From the NCBI GenBank assembly GCA_031308135.1, contig JAHLJT010008446.1:169401838-169465837 (forward strand): a stretch of DNA of 64,000 nucleotides, in the 5' to 3' direction. This stretch comes from Acheta domesticus (Eukaryota; Arthropoda; Insecta; Orthoptera; Gryllidae). Both the position numbers and the translations under genes were made by a program. Shown in pieces: positions 46,270 through 57,299 of this stretch (its first letter is position 1; each line of letters begins with the position of its first letter). Under the pieces are notes generated by a model. It made no database searches and had not been told where the DNA came from. It saw only the letters and a program-made list of their open reading frames with translations.

Positions 46270-47135
46270 AAACGTTTGAAATGATTGGTTCCCGGCTGAT
46301 AGAATGGAATCTTCTTCAAAAGAAAACAAAGGTATGTACTTATTGTAATCGTCATTTTGAATTTAAAGGCCATTTTTCTGAAGAATATAGCTTAGTGTTT
46401 TGTATTGACATTTCTTCTCTTATGGCGACACTTGGAAATGAACCTAATCCAATAGAATGGCGCTTGTTCATTGGTTCCTCTAAAGTTAGTTTAAAAGTCG
46501 TACTTCTGCCTCATGGCAATAAATTCCCGACAGTACCTGTGGCACATTCTGTTAGTATGAAAGAAACACATGAACATTTTAAATGAATATTCGAAAAGCT
46601 TCAATATGCAGTGTATAAAAGGAATATTTGTGGTGATTTAAGGTACTTATTCTTTGACTGCAGCATGGTTACACAGTGCTCTTTTTTGTGTCAATAGGAT
46701 AGGAGGGACAGAAAAAAAATACATTAAAGAGAATGGCCTAAACGCGAATCACTTATTCCTGGAGAGAAAATGTGAAATATTACCCTTTATCTAATCCTAA
46801 GAATGAGTATCTACCTTCGCTACAGGTAAAATTAGGATTAATGAAGAATTTCGTCAAAGCTTTAGACAGTACTTCAGGTTTCAGGTACTTAAAACAGAAG
46901 TTTCCTAAATTAGTGATGGAAAAATTAAAGAAGGAATATTTGGGGCCCACAAATACGATCATTATTAATGACTGATGAAAATGACTTGAACAATTGTATG
47001 CTCTGGAGAAAGCAGCTTGGCAAGCATTCAAATTTGTTACTCATTGTTTTTTGGGAAATCGAAAGGCGGAAAATTACCGAGATGATGTCAACACTCTTCT
47101 AACATCTTTTAAGAATTTTGGTTGAAGTAGGGAAA
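46270..47135 (+). pseudogene. Remnant of an uncharacterised, multi-copy arthropod protein family
   Basis: The first part is open: FSEEYSLVFCIDISSLM, EPNPIEWRLFIGSSK, VSLKVVLLPHGNKFPTVPV, AHSVSMKETHEHF. After a stop at 46584 the reading continues as NICGDLRYLFF, a FLC…DRRDRKK block, PKRESLIPGE, LPSLQVKLGLMKNFVKALD and KQKFPKLVMEKLK. I recognise this order (EWRLFI.SSK, HNGNK, CGDLK, FLC.WDSR, KLGLMK.FVKAL) from a protein family found in many copies in arthropods and cnidarians, probably transposon-derived, but know no name for it. At least four frame breaks make this copy dead. Confidence 0.55.
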
Positions 47136-48035
47136 GTTAGGTTAACTGATCCACTTGTTTTAACTAGTTCTAAAATGTTATTTACTTGACCGATACACGT
47201 AAAATTTCGCATGATATTTGAGAGAGGCTTTCTCCTTATATTGTGGGGACAAACAACATTATTGTGCTTACAGTTATTGTCAAATACGGAATGTTTTATA
47301 CATTTGCAATAGGATCAGTTAACCTAACCGGTAAGGTTAAGTGGACCGGAAATTGAAAGAAGCTGTGAAAATAAAATTGACGTTTAATAGACAGTTTTAA
47401 TGAAAAAATCATTCTTCTACACATTGTCATAGCCTTTTTCACACATAAATGAGAAAACGGGCCACGGACTGCGCGTCGTTTCCCAAAACGTGGCATCCAA
47501 AATTAAAACTTGGAAATAACAGTGGCAACGAATTAAATTTATAAAACAGTGAAATGCGAATAAATTATATAACATTCCACATTTAAGAATTGCAAACCTA
47601 CAAATTCTACTTCCGAAAAAAATAACGAGGGTAAATGAACCGGTCCACCTAACATCCCGGCGGTCCAGTTAACCCTACAGCACATATCTTCTTTATACGC
47701 CCGAAAACACAAAAGCCGCGACGTATTATTAAGAACAAAACACACTATTATAGAGCAGAAATACCATCAATGAATTTGGGTGAATATTCTTCTTGTAGTT
47801 ATTCAATCGCAATAAAAATGCAAAGCAGATGAGTAATAGAAAAAACCTCCGACCTTCCTGAATAAAAATTCCTTATTCTACTAAACAAATCGAGGCCTGC
47901 AACTTATGATTGTGGCTTAGATTATAAGCCCTGTCATCCTATGAATGCCATCCAGTAGAAAAGGTAGGAAACACTTCCCACCAACATTTAAAAGCAAGGA
48001 GAAATTAACCTAACCGGTCCAGTTAACAGGGAGAT
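47136..48035. repeat. Region with recurring GGTTAACTGGACCGG-type palindromic words
   Basis: TAGGTTAACTGATCC at 47145, its inverse GGATCAGTTAACCTAACCGG at 47311, CGGTCCAGTTAACCC near 47665, and TTAACCTAACCGGTCCAGTT at 48005. These look like termini of one or more small DNA elements. 47655-47850 is a direct copy of 51065-51255. Confidence 0.45.
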
Positions 48036-48560
48036 GGCGGTGTGTATCAGCCGGGGAGATCGCGCCTGGAAGGGGGGGGCAGAAAGTTGAGGAGAGACTG
48101 AGAGTAGACAGAGGAGAGGTATGCCATACGGCGAGTAAGATAGGTTTTTGGGGAGAGTTGTGCTGTCGTGATAGTGCACGCGGAAGTCGTGAATAGTTGG
48201 TGACGATTGCTGAAGTGAGGCATTTTGAAACTGTTAAAGCTCAGTTAAAGTAATGACGATGTACTGCAATTGATTGGATCGTAAGAATTAAAACCGACTC
48301 CGGTGTGAGTGGAACGAATTCGAAGAGCTTCTGGTAATTGGACTGTGGGCAGAGGCAAGCGGTAGGTACCAGCGGCCGTGATGTGTAACAGCCGGCGTTG
48401 TCAGGGGGGCCAGGGCCTTGGACTCGAGGCCAAAAGCGGCGCGCGATTGCGGATGCTTGTCACGACGCGAGCGACCAGCGCCGCTGGTTTCGAGGTAGGT
48501 ATCGCGGAGAAGACGCCGAGCTAAGTGAGAAAAGTCAAAACTCAAAAGTCGTCCGATTCA
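48036..48560. other. GC-rich block, possible promoter or first exon
   Basis: GC-rich with many CpGs at 48360-48520. A donor-like GAG|GTAGGTATC at 48491-48502 follows GCCGCTGGTTTC. No start codon with convincing coding sequence precedes it, so a non-coding exon is possible but not shown. Confidence 0.3.
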
Positions 48561-49562
48561 TGTTTACTGATGGTTGCTGTGTACAAGAAAGAGTGAACTA
48601 TCTGAAATATGCACCAATTTGTTCCCTGGCGTGTTCTGACAAGAGTTTTGCATCGTCAAATCTGGTCAGTCGATAAGGTTAAGCAGAGCGCGCTGGATGT
48701 ATGCTAGTGTTTTTGACTTTGTATAATGTAAACAAAGCGAAAGAATTGTAGAACTGAATTAATATAGCTCATATATCGAAAGCTAAGTAAAAGAATATCG
48801 TCATAATATTGCGAAAATTTAGTGCCTGAAGTCTTACAAAAAAGATTTTTCAACCTTTGGCAAAATTGCCAGAAATTCATGAATTGATAAAGATTTAGTT
48901 ACCTTCCAAATACGTCCAAGGAAAATTTTTTGTTGCATCGCATTGAGAATACATTCTACTTTAAGTAGTCAATGAGAAATTTTGCCAGTTTTTGCACCTT
49001 TCGAAAAAAAATATTTTTTCTAAGTTCGTGCATTCTTCTTTTCCAATATCTCGCAAAGCGACGTTAGACATATCTAGAACGAACTTAGTCTTATGAGGGG
49101 AACAGGGTACAAGAATATTCAAAAACAGGTTTGTTTCTTGAAAGAACACATTAGAGTATTAATTAATTTGTCCAGACTCCTCTGAGAATGAACATAATCA
49201 TTTAATTTCTCAATCTGTGTCCCAATATAAGCAGAAATGGTCCGAATCACACAGAATGTACGATAGATTTATTAATATAAATGAAAGATGGCTTCAGACA
49301 TCATTGTGCTTTCCTCTATATAAAGACGGTGTCAGTGAAGCACAATCTCTGGTTCCAGTATCTTTCTGTCATCTATCGTCCCGCTGCAGTTGCTAACAAG
49401 AAATTTCCAAGACAAAGAAACGTTTTTTTGGCAAAACCCACGCCCATAGTCTACTACATATTGCAGACCAATCAGAATGCAGTTGACAGGTAACTGCTCT
49501 ACAACCCTCTACGATCAGACTGGCATATAAGAATATTAATTTAAGGCACTTCGATATTTGCT
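48561..49562. other. AT-rich, nothing recognised
   Basis: Short frames without motifs. Confidence 0.5.
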
Positions 49563-49860
49563 ATGACTGACGGGAAGATTTGTCATGTCCTGGTAAAAAT
49601 GAAATTCACACAGAAATGCTATTTGTATGGAGCGACTTCTAAACAATTCAATGATATCGAAAGAGTTCTAAACATGGAAGTTCACTCCCCACATTTAGAA
49701 TTTGGAATTTCAGTACTGCACACTTGGATTCGATGCTTTGGGTGCCTGCTGCATATACCTACAATATTCCACTTAAATCATGGCAGGCACGAGGAAAGCC
49801 AAGACGATAGTGTATGAAAACAAGAAAAAATACAGAAAGAATTCCAAGAAAAATGGGTTT
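49563..49860 (+). pseudogene. Fragment of a second uncharacterised, multi-copy arthropod protein family
   Basis: Reads MTDGKICHVLVKMKFTQKC, YLYGATSKQFND, then EFGISVLHTWIRCFGCLLH, and after the stop at 49817 QEKIQKEFQEKW. The pattern TDGK…T.KCY.CGAT.K.(M/F)N followed by FGIS.LH.WIR.FE..LH is known to me from an unnamed family repeated in many insect genomes. The second Cys of the likely zinc motif is Tyr here. The C-terminal two thirds are not recognisable. Confidence 0.5.
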
Positions 49861-50589
49861 ATTGGTGAGCAGACCACTAATAAACCCATATATACCCTAA
49901 TAAACCAGACTTTAGATTCATGTCCGATTGCAGGAAATTGTGCAATTCTATTGTGACGAAACTGTTTCCCGTAATCCATGGTGGTGGGATATTATGATAG
50001 TCATTTTGCAATTAATGTGTTTAAGTATTTTGGAGGGTACATTAGACGTTATATTGTTGTGATGTCGTGTCAATTAATATGAGATGACCGACTTGTGAGC
50101 ATCAAGCGAAGTTGGTTTCTTGACCGTTGGTTTCGATTTTTGTGACTTTTCGAGTGTTCGAGGGTTCATTACATCAATTCGAGACATTAGATTATCACTG
50201 CACTTGTGAAGAACATTGTGTTTCGTTATATTTTTTTTGGGGGGGGGCACAGGAAGTTTCATGTGTTCTCTGCATTGAGACGTGTGATATTTTGCGCTGA
50301 CAGGTCAGGGGGTGACAGATACCCGTGTACGTGCAATCGCTTATTAAATATTGTTTCTTTTTCAAAAAAGCAGTAGCGTTTCTTTTATGTGGAATCACGT
50401 GGGGCATCGCAGACAAGAGCCTCGCCCATAGTTCCCGATTTCCCATTTTAGGAAATCTTTAGGGAAAAAAATTTGCATCCTCTTGTCGACGAACCACAGA
50501 CGATGCCGCCGCCAGCCACGGAGTTGCGTCACTACGTATATGTGTGTGTGTGTAGTATCATTTACACATATTTATAAACATTATTCGAT
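49861..50589. other. Unassigned
   Basis: A poly-T/poly-G stretch lies at 50229-50248 and (TG)n at 50540-50553. No gene is supported. Confidence 0.5.
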
Positions 50590-50690
50590 AGCGTTTATTT
50601 CGACTAGGTTTTTTGCCGTTTCCTTTGATCCATTGAGCAAATGCTGAGATGTCCCCTAGCTCCCATCTGAATATATATCCCATAAAGGAC
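50590..50690 (+). mobile_element. CR1/L2-like LINE 3'-end fragment, inverted copy
   Basis: Reverse complement shares GACATCTCAGCATTTGCTCA, ATGGATCA and GGAAAC with 54985-55035. The similarity ends before the LINE terminus, so the piece is truncated on both sides. Confidence 0.55.
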
Positions 50691-52969
50691 ACAGGCGTAA
50701 AATAAGTATTGATAACAGGAAGAATGTGAATAGAAAATGCCTCAATAAGCATTGCGAAAAATCCCACGAGAAAAGATGCTATCAAAATCCAAATCAGCCT
50801 TTAACCGAAGTAAGGGTTGTGACGTAGAGAAGCAGAATAAGGGTTGTAACATCGCTAATCAAAACGTGAGGAGTAGCGAAAAGAAGGATTATCACTTCCT
50901 AATGGGACACTCGTTTTCAAAAAGGCCTATTTTACGAACACCCTCTCCAATTGCGTAGGCTTCCGCGGTCGGAGTTTGTATTATCTAGGCTATCCGGGAT
51001 AAGCCGCGTCTCTGTCCTGATGGCTGACGTTTCGGTCAACATGTTGTAGCCTCTTCAGGCTCAACCTCCCCGCGGTCCAGTTAACCCCACAGCACATATT
51101 TTCTTTATATGGGCGAAAACACACAAGCCACGACCTATTATTAAAAACGAAACACTATTATACAGCAGAAATACTAACAATTAATTTGGTGTGAATTTTC
51201 TTCTTATTGTTGTTATTCAATCGCTATAAAAATGCAAAGCAGGTGAGTGGGAGAAAATATGAGCCATTGAGAGCCAAAGTGGTCTAAGTCAAAAAATATA
51301 CTTTTCGGAAAATGACAAGTAAACGAAAAAAACTCTGTAAAACTATAATACATAGCAATAAAGAACCTAAGCATAAACTGTTATGCATGTGTTAAGGAGA
51401 TATTCTTTTAACTTAATGCAGATATTTTGGACTGAAATATTGCTTATTAATTATTTTGTTGACTTTCATAACTTTCACACAAACTATTTCTGAAAGCTAT
51501 GACTTACATTCAAATAATTAGCATCCACAATTTTCGTCTGATATAGTAATGTGATGGGGAAAATAGTGAAAAATAGGTCTTTGTCATGATTTTCAATCAA
51601 GTGAGACCAATTTTGAAGTTGCGATTTTGACCTGTGCATGTATCACTACAAGCGATTATTTTTTTCGAGATGCTTCTTTTGTGATGGGGGCAGATAAAAG
51701 AAAAGCTATTTCTTGAGTGCTTCTGGAAGCTGTTTCGTCCCACCTGTGACTTACACCACAATTCGGTATGAGCGACTTGTTGGCTACTTCATTGTGCGGG
51801 CCTCTAACTAAGAAATATTGAAGTTTCATTCACATCATATCTGAACCCGCCCGTGATGGAACAATGTTCAATCCATCTACCAGTGCATCTTCCAAAATTT
51901 GATTTACACCACTTTTGCTCTCAATGACTCATATGTAGTAAATTCCCTTCCACACTGCTTAGTCAGAATCCACATTTTGCGGGTCTTTGAAAAACCGAAA
52001 AACAGTATGTGTGATCTAAACCAGTGGTCAGCTTTAATACCGTGCCTAGGGATGAATACGAATACAAGCAGAAAGACAAACGATATTCATATTTGATCAT
52101 TAAAAGCCATATTATTGATCATACTCTTTCTCTTTCAGGTTAGTATGCATTCCATTTCCACGAGCATAAAGCGAAGACGTTTGCAGAGAGAAGTTTCATT
52201 ACTAATATATTCTAGACAAACAGCAGGTCGGTGCCTTGCTCAGGAGTCTCTTACTTCATCATAGTGCGCGAAAACATGCCCCATGTTAGCTCTATTCTGT
52301 ATTTATCGCAGATAGACGGCAGGTCACCTTGGAGAAGATATTCGTGAAAGAAATTCGCAATAACATATCCAAAGACGCGTACGAATAATTTCCTAGCGCT
52401 AAGTATCACGAGACATGGGAGTCTGTAAGTTTTTATGGAGTTCTTGATTCTTAAGACTTTATAATTAGAGTTCCATCAGTATCTGTCGTGCACTGAAAAT
52501 CAAATATTTTACGAAAGCTTCCTATCATGAGTAAGAACCTTAAGATTTCTATTTCTGGTTCCCTCGTGGCCAGTTTAGCTGGCGTCAAATATTTTGTGCG
52601 CAATAATTACCTACACTTAATATAGAACAATAAGAACAACGTCACGAACTGAAGATAGAACGGGACAGTGTCATCCAATCGGGAGCTTCAATACCAAAAA
52701 TTTACGGCGTAACGCTGCTCGGAATTCGATGACAGTGTCCCCTTCTCTTGCCCGTTAAAATACTTCTTGTGAACATACAAGACATCCTTCAACCGAAAAC
52801 TGCATTTCATCTCATATTCCATCACCCATACAGCGTTTACCTAGTCGTTAGGCTTAATGGGCGAATTAACTACTCATAATATTAGATTCATTTCTCAAAT
52901 TTATATGCTGTGCTGTACCATATTTCTTTGCGGAATTTATTAACTTATGTGAAAATGAATTAAATATTA
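50691..52969. other. AT-rich, one direct repeat copy
   Basis: 51065-51255 repeats 47655-47850. The rest, including frames at 50752-50958 and 51899-52096, has no recognised feature. Confidence 0.5.
51065..51255 (+). repeat. Direct repeat of 47655-47850
   Basis: Shared blocks: GCGGTCCAGTTAACCC, ACAGCACATAT, TTCTTTATA, CGAAAACACA, TATTATTAA, GCAGAAATAC, TTATTCAATCGC and AAAAATGCAAAGCAG. Estimated identity is high over nearly 190 bp. Confidence 0.8.
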
Positions 52970-53015
52970 TTATTGTTATTATATTACATTACTATTATTA
53001 TTATTATTATTTCAG

Positions 53016-53218
53016 GCTTTGGTATGAACATACGTATTGCATTTCATCAGCAAAACGGATGGTAGCTTCACCCGCAGACTTCGCACGAGGAATCGCTGCA
53101 TTCTGTGACATCACAGGGGAGGGACACAGAAACATTGACCGGCGCGTCGTCACGAGAGCACTGAATTCATACGTTTCCGACAGGCAGCTTCAGACAAACG
53201 AATTTATGTTGATATTTG
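53016..53218 (+). other. Candidate exon, low confidence
   Basis: An acceptor-like TTATTATTTCAG ends at 53015. The following frame is open: RMVASPADFARGIAAF, CDITGEGHRNIDRRVV, TRALNSYVSDRQ. Local GC is higher than in the flanks. There is no good donor (GTTTAAG at 53219 is weak) and no homology that I recognise. Confidence 0.2.
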
Positions 53219-53626
53219 GTTTAAGAAATCACACAAGAAAACCAATTAAACAAATTACTAATGCATGCACAATACAATGTTTGGTCGTGAGTTTAGCGAT
53301 TACAATCACTTCTTTTATTTATTACTGAACAAAAAAGTTAAAAACTGTGTGTTACTGAATGGGAGAAGTGTATTCCTCTGCACGTTATCTCAAATTCTGA
53401 AATCGCGACTTTATCCCACTAAAAAATTTGGGTTCTGAATGCAGATGGAAACGAGCGTTTTTGGTACGAATCAATAAAATATTCGCTCTCGTGCAATAAC
53501 AACTACTTGCAGGTAAAGTCGGTTTTATATTTTTGGCTGTTATCCTTCACTATGACCTTCGTGAAGGTATCAACTTCATGCCACGAGAACAATATTTTGA
53601 AGAACTATATTTCCCACTGTGGAAGA

Positions 53627-54340
53627 TGTGCACAGATAGTGAAGTTACATTTATGTCCAGAAGCAAAACAAGGGGGCATCTCAGCATTCTCTCAAGGGAT
53701 CAGGCAAAATAGAAGAAAAACATTATCGAGATAGGGGTCATAAACCCACAAGTTGATGTACAATAATTGTTCCACGCTTACCGAATCAAATACAATTATA
53801 AAGTCCAAATGGTAACTAATACTTTATATTTCCTTGTTAAAATCAAGAATATTTGCTCTTTGATGCACGGTATAGTCTCTGACTGTATAGAAACAGTTAT
53901 CCAGCAGAAAAGATTATACATGGCACTTAAACTAGACTTTCGCTTTAAAACACATAACGTTATCTGGCAATGCGTTGTAAAATAATGCACATGCATTGAA
54001 CGTGAATTATTGTAGCGAGTTGTCCTGACACTTGGAGAATAAGATTACTACGTCGAGTGTTACAGTTATAGATATGTGTTCGCTGAAAATATGTTCCCAC
54101 ACTCAAGTCATTTTTCACAAAAAAAGCACGGATTTGTTAATCAAGAGGCAAGATATTGGTGGATTTCCTAGTTTAATGAAGAGAGGTTTACAAAGATCAC
54201 GTGAGTGGGATTTATTCATTATTAGTACACTTCTCTTCTATAATATAAAAATTTGAGAGCTGTAAGAAGTGTTTCTCCAGAATATTATGCCATCTCTGGC
54301 GAGAATTAACATTCGTGGAATATACATAACGAGCAATATG
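53627..54340 (-). pseudogene. CR1/L2-like LINE, 3' part, copy 1
   Basis: Minus strand from about 54330: an RLRYG-like region (RLARDGIIFW by frame), then NCNTRR, and CMCIILQ/TTHCQI near 53960 where the C-terminal YNALP.DI block is degraded, FKRKSSLS, and FCWITVSIQS in another frame. Nucleotide similarity to copy 2 is clear throughout (AGAAACAGTT, GCAATGCGTTGTAAA.TAA.GCACATG). The 3' terminus at 53627 matches copy 2 and the fragment at 13876. Confidence 0.65.
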
Positions 54341-54952
54341 AAGGTTGATTGAATATGAAAGAATTCTGAATATGGATTTAATTTGGGTTTCAATTCATAT
54401 AAATACACGTTCATATGACTGTGACTGAATTGAGAGAACCAAAATCTTTGTACCTTAACATCAGTAAATTACATGTCATTCATTTACATTAGAATGTACA
54501 ATTCTTTATTTGAAATAGAAAACTGCACTGAAACAGTTTTCCTTTCGCTTACTTTTAATTTGTTATGTTAATTTGTTACGAAACCAATTTGAAAGTCTGT
54601 TATTGTACTAGTTTCTGTTTCTTTACTGCAAAGAGTATTCGTATCATGAGCAACGATAACTGTTCTTCCGTTTCGAATCGTCCAGGGCATAACGTTTACT
54701 ATAGTAGGAAGAGAATAGTACGTAAGGGGCCGTCTGTAAATTACGTAACGCAAATTTCGAGTATTTTCAATACCTCCTTCCCCTTGTAACGCACTTCCTT
54801 ATCTCTATGTAACGCTGAGTAACGCTGCCTCAGACCCCTTCCTCCCCCTTAAGGAACTGCTGATTTGATTTTTTCTGCACTGCTAACAAAATAGTAACGA
54901 ACATCAGTTCTACTCCTACCACTACAAGCAAAAGGAGGGCTCAACAAAACGT

Positions 54953-56600
54953 GCGCACAGTGAAGCTACATTTACGTCCAGAAGCAAAACATGGGGCCAT
55001 CTCAGCATTTGCTCAATGGATCAGGGAAACTGGACAAAAACCTGATCAAGATGGGGGGTCATTGACCCGGAAACTGAAGTACATTGCTTGTTACAGACGT
55101 ATTAAATATTTTTTATGTGTACAATACAAACGTAAACTAATCCATTATGTATCATTGTTTTGTTACAATATAACATTATTTTTCTTTTTCACGATCAGTA
55201 TAGTCTGTAATTGTATAGAAACAGTTTTGTAGCAGAAAAGATTCTACTTTTAACTTAAACTTGTGTACCGACTTTAATTGTTTAATGTCATCTGGCAATG
55301 CGTTGTAAAGTAACGCACATGTATTGTATGTTGATTTCTTGCACTGAGCTGTTGATACTGACACTTGATGCACGTGATTTCTACGACGTGTGTTGTAATT
55401 ATAAATATCAATATTGCATGAAAATATGTTCCCTCCATTAAGTAGGTCATTTTTGACAAATATTACACATTCCTAAATAAATAGGCAAGGCAATGGTAAG
55501 ATTCCAAGCTCAATGAAAAGAGGCTTGCAGGGATCACGTGGAAGGCATTTTTTCATTATTCGAATAATTTTCTTTTGCAATCTGAAGGTCTGAGTACTAC
55601 AGGATGAGCTCTCCCAGAATATTATGCCGTATCTCAGGCGGGAATGTACATTCGCAAAATAAACGCAACGAGCTGCATGAAGGCTGACAGAATTTGAAAA
55701 AATTCTGAATGCGTAACATGATGAACTTAATTTAGTGTCTTAATTTAATTTTTAATGTCCCATCATTCCAGTACAGTATTTATACTCCCTGAAAACGTCG
55801 TTTAAGGTACTAACATAACTAGTCTAGAGCAATAGAACAAATTCCATACGAAAGTAATTTTCAAATAAAATGTTACGATCAATGACGTCAAAATTCTTTG
55901 AAAGATCTAAAAATATTCCAATAGGTGCTTCATTTAGATCCATGGACGAAGCGACATCTTTAAGAAAAGAAAATTGACCGTTTCCTTGATTTTTTATTTT
56001 TTTAAACCTTGCTATCCGAAAACGCTTCATATTTCCAGGGAGACGTTTCCATTCGTACTTTCAAAAAACCTAATATTTTTGAAAGAACAAATAAAAGAGA
56101 TACGGCAGATAATTTTCAATTTCCAGTTTGTTGTCTTTTTTGAAGAGCCACTTAATCTTAGCTGTTTTGAAATTATATGGAAATGTGCCGGTGCACAAAC
56201 ATGTTGAATATTGAGTTAACGGGTGTATAATAGTAGGTGCACTAGTCTTTAACAATCAATACAAAATTCATCTAAGCAGGCCGAATATTATTATTTTTTT
56301 TTAGTTTCCCGATTATTTTGAGCATTTGACAGGAAGAAGTTTCAGAAACAAACATTGTGTGAAAACTTTTGTGGAAACATCTGATGTTGAATTTTGTAGC
56401 TTAAGACCCGTAGTGAGATCAGCCTCAATTCTCGAAAAATATTGTTAGCAGAGACTAATCACTGTTGCCGGATCGTTCACTTCTCTATAGTTATCTCTTA
56501 AAACAACATTGTCTAAAGGTTTGTAGTTGATATGGTCGAAATTTTTACAATATTTCAGAATGCTTTTGTTTTTTTATTTGATCCTAATCGTGTTTTCCCT
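54953..56600 (-). pseudogene. CR1/L2-like LINE, 3' two thirds with internal deletion, copy 2
   Basis: Minus strand: NYKPLDNVVLRDNY, QQYFSRIEADLT, NNNSAGLDEF (the hallmark before RT motif 2), PLTQYSTCLCTGTFPYNFK, FKKDNKLEIENYLP, SSMDLNEAPIGIFLDLSK with NFDVIDRN as motif A. The YADD segment is deleted. The frame resumes with ARCVYFANVHSRLRYGIIFW, LQKKIIRIMKKCLPRDPCKP, then ALLYNALPDDIKQLKS and FKLKVESFLL, the usual C-terminus of CR1/L2-like polymerases. The 3' UTR ends at 54953. Confidence 0.8.
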
Positions 56601-57017
56601 AATTCGCATTGATATTTTCTCGATGTTTTCTAAACAACAATAGTATTGGCAGATGGCTCATCTTTGCAAGCGCATTGTCTATCTTCTCGTTCCTTACTCA
56701 GATTTTAACTGTCGTCGAGAGCACAGATATCTCGTCACGGTAGGCATGCCAACTGTTCATACTGTGTTTAAAAGTGGGTTCGGACAGTGTGCCTCGGATA
56801 GGAGGAAATCACGGATAAGAATCGTGACACCACCATGAACGCGAAGGCTATCGTTTATCTGGAGCCACAATTGATACAAGAAGAAGAAAGAAGAGAAGAC
56901 GTGCTACCTGCAGGTAAATTATAGTCTGGCGAGAAATTATAGAACTCAATTCACCAAAAAGTACGTCAATACAAACGATTCTTATTTAACTTTATTATCG
57001 AGCAAAGAGGTACACCC
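56601..57017. other. Unassigned
   Basis: Frame 56653-56838 has no motif. Confidence 0.45.
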
Positions 57018-57079
57018 GTGTAATTCAATCGCATAGAATACCGACTAATTACTAGCTTTTCCATGCGACTGAATTACAC
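57018..57079. repeat. 17-bp inverted repeat
   Basis: GTGTAATTCAATCGCAT at 57018-57034 and, on the other strand, GTGTAATTCAGTCGCAT at 57063-57079, one mismatch, with a 28-nt spacer. Confidence 0.85.
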
Positions 57080-57084
57080 ATACA

Positions 57085-57260
57085 GTTGCAGATTCTACAG
57101 GCTCTGAACAGGCGGGGTAGAATGTCGAACCAGCAGAATCGTCGAACCAGCAGAAATGTAATAGAATGGTCAAGAAGATCTCATTCTGGAGATTACGGCG
57201 TGAGGAATGTTTTTTGAAGCCTTTGGCCTCAATATTTAGGTTTTTAAGGCCCTAGATTTA
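57085..57260 (+). repeat. Dispersed repeat family, copy B
   Basis: Copy of 9805-9965 carrying two units of GTCGAACCAGCAGAA inside it (near 57122-57155), absent from copy A. Confidence 0.7.
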
Positions 57261-57299
57261 AAAAATATAATCTAGACGAACGCGATCTTCTTGCTTGCG

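Noticed and set aside
50558..50785. Hydrophobic minus-strand frame as a membrane protein
   Set aside because: About half of it is the LINE 3' UTR fragment; the hydrophobic part has no start context, splice sites or family.
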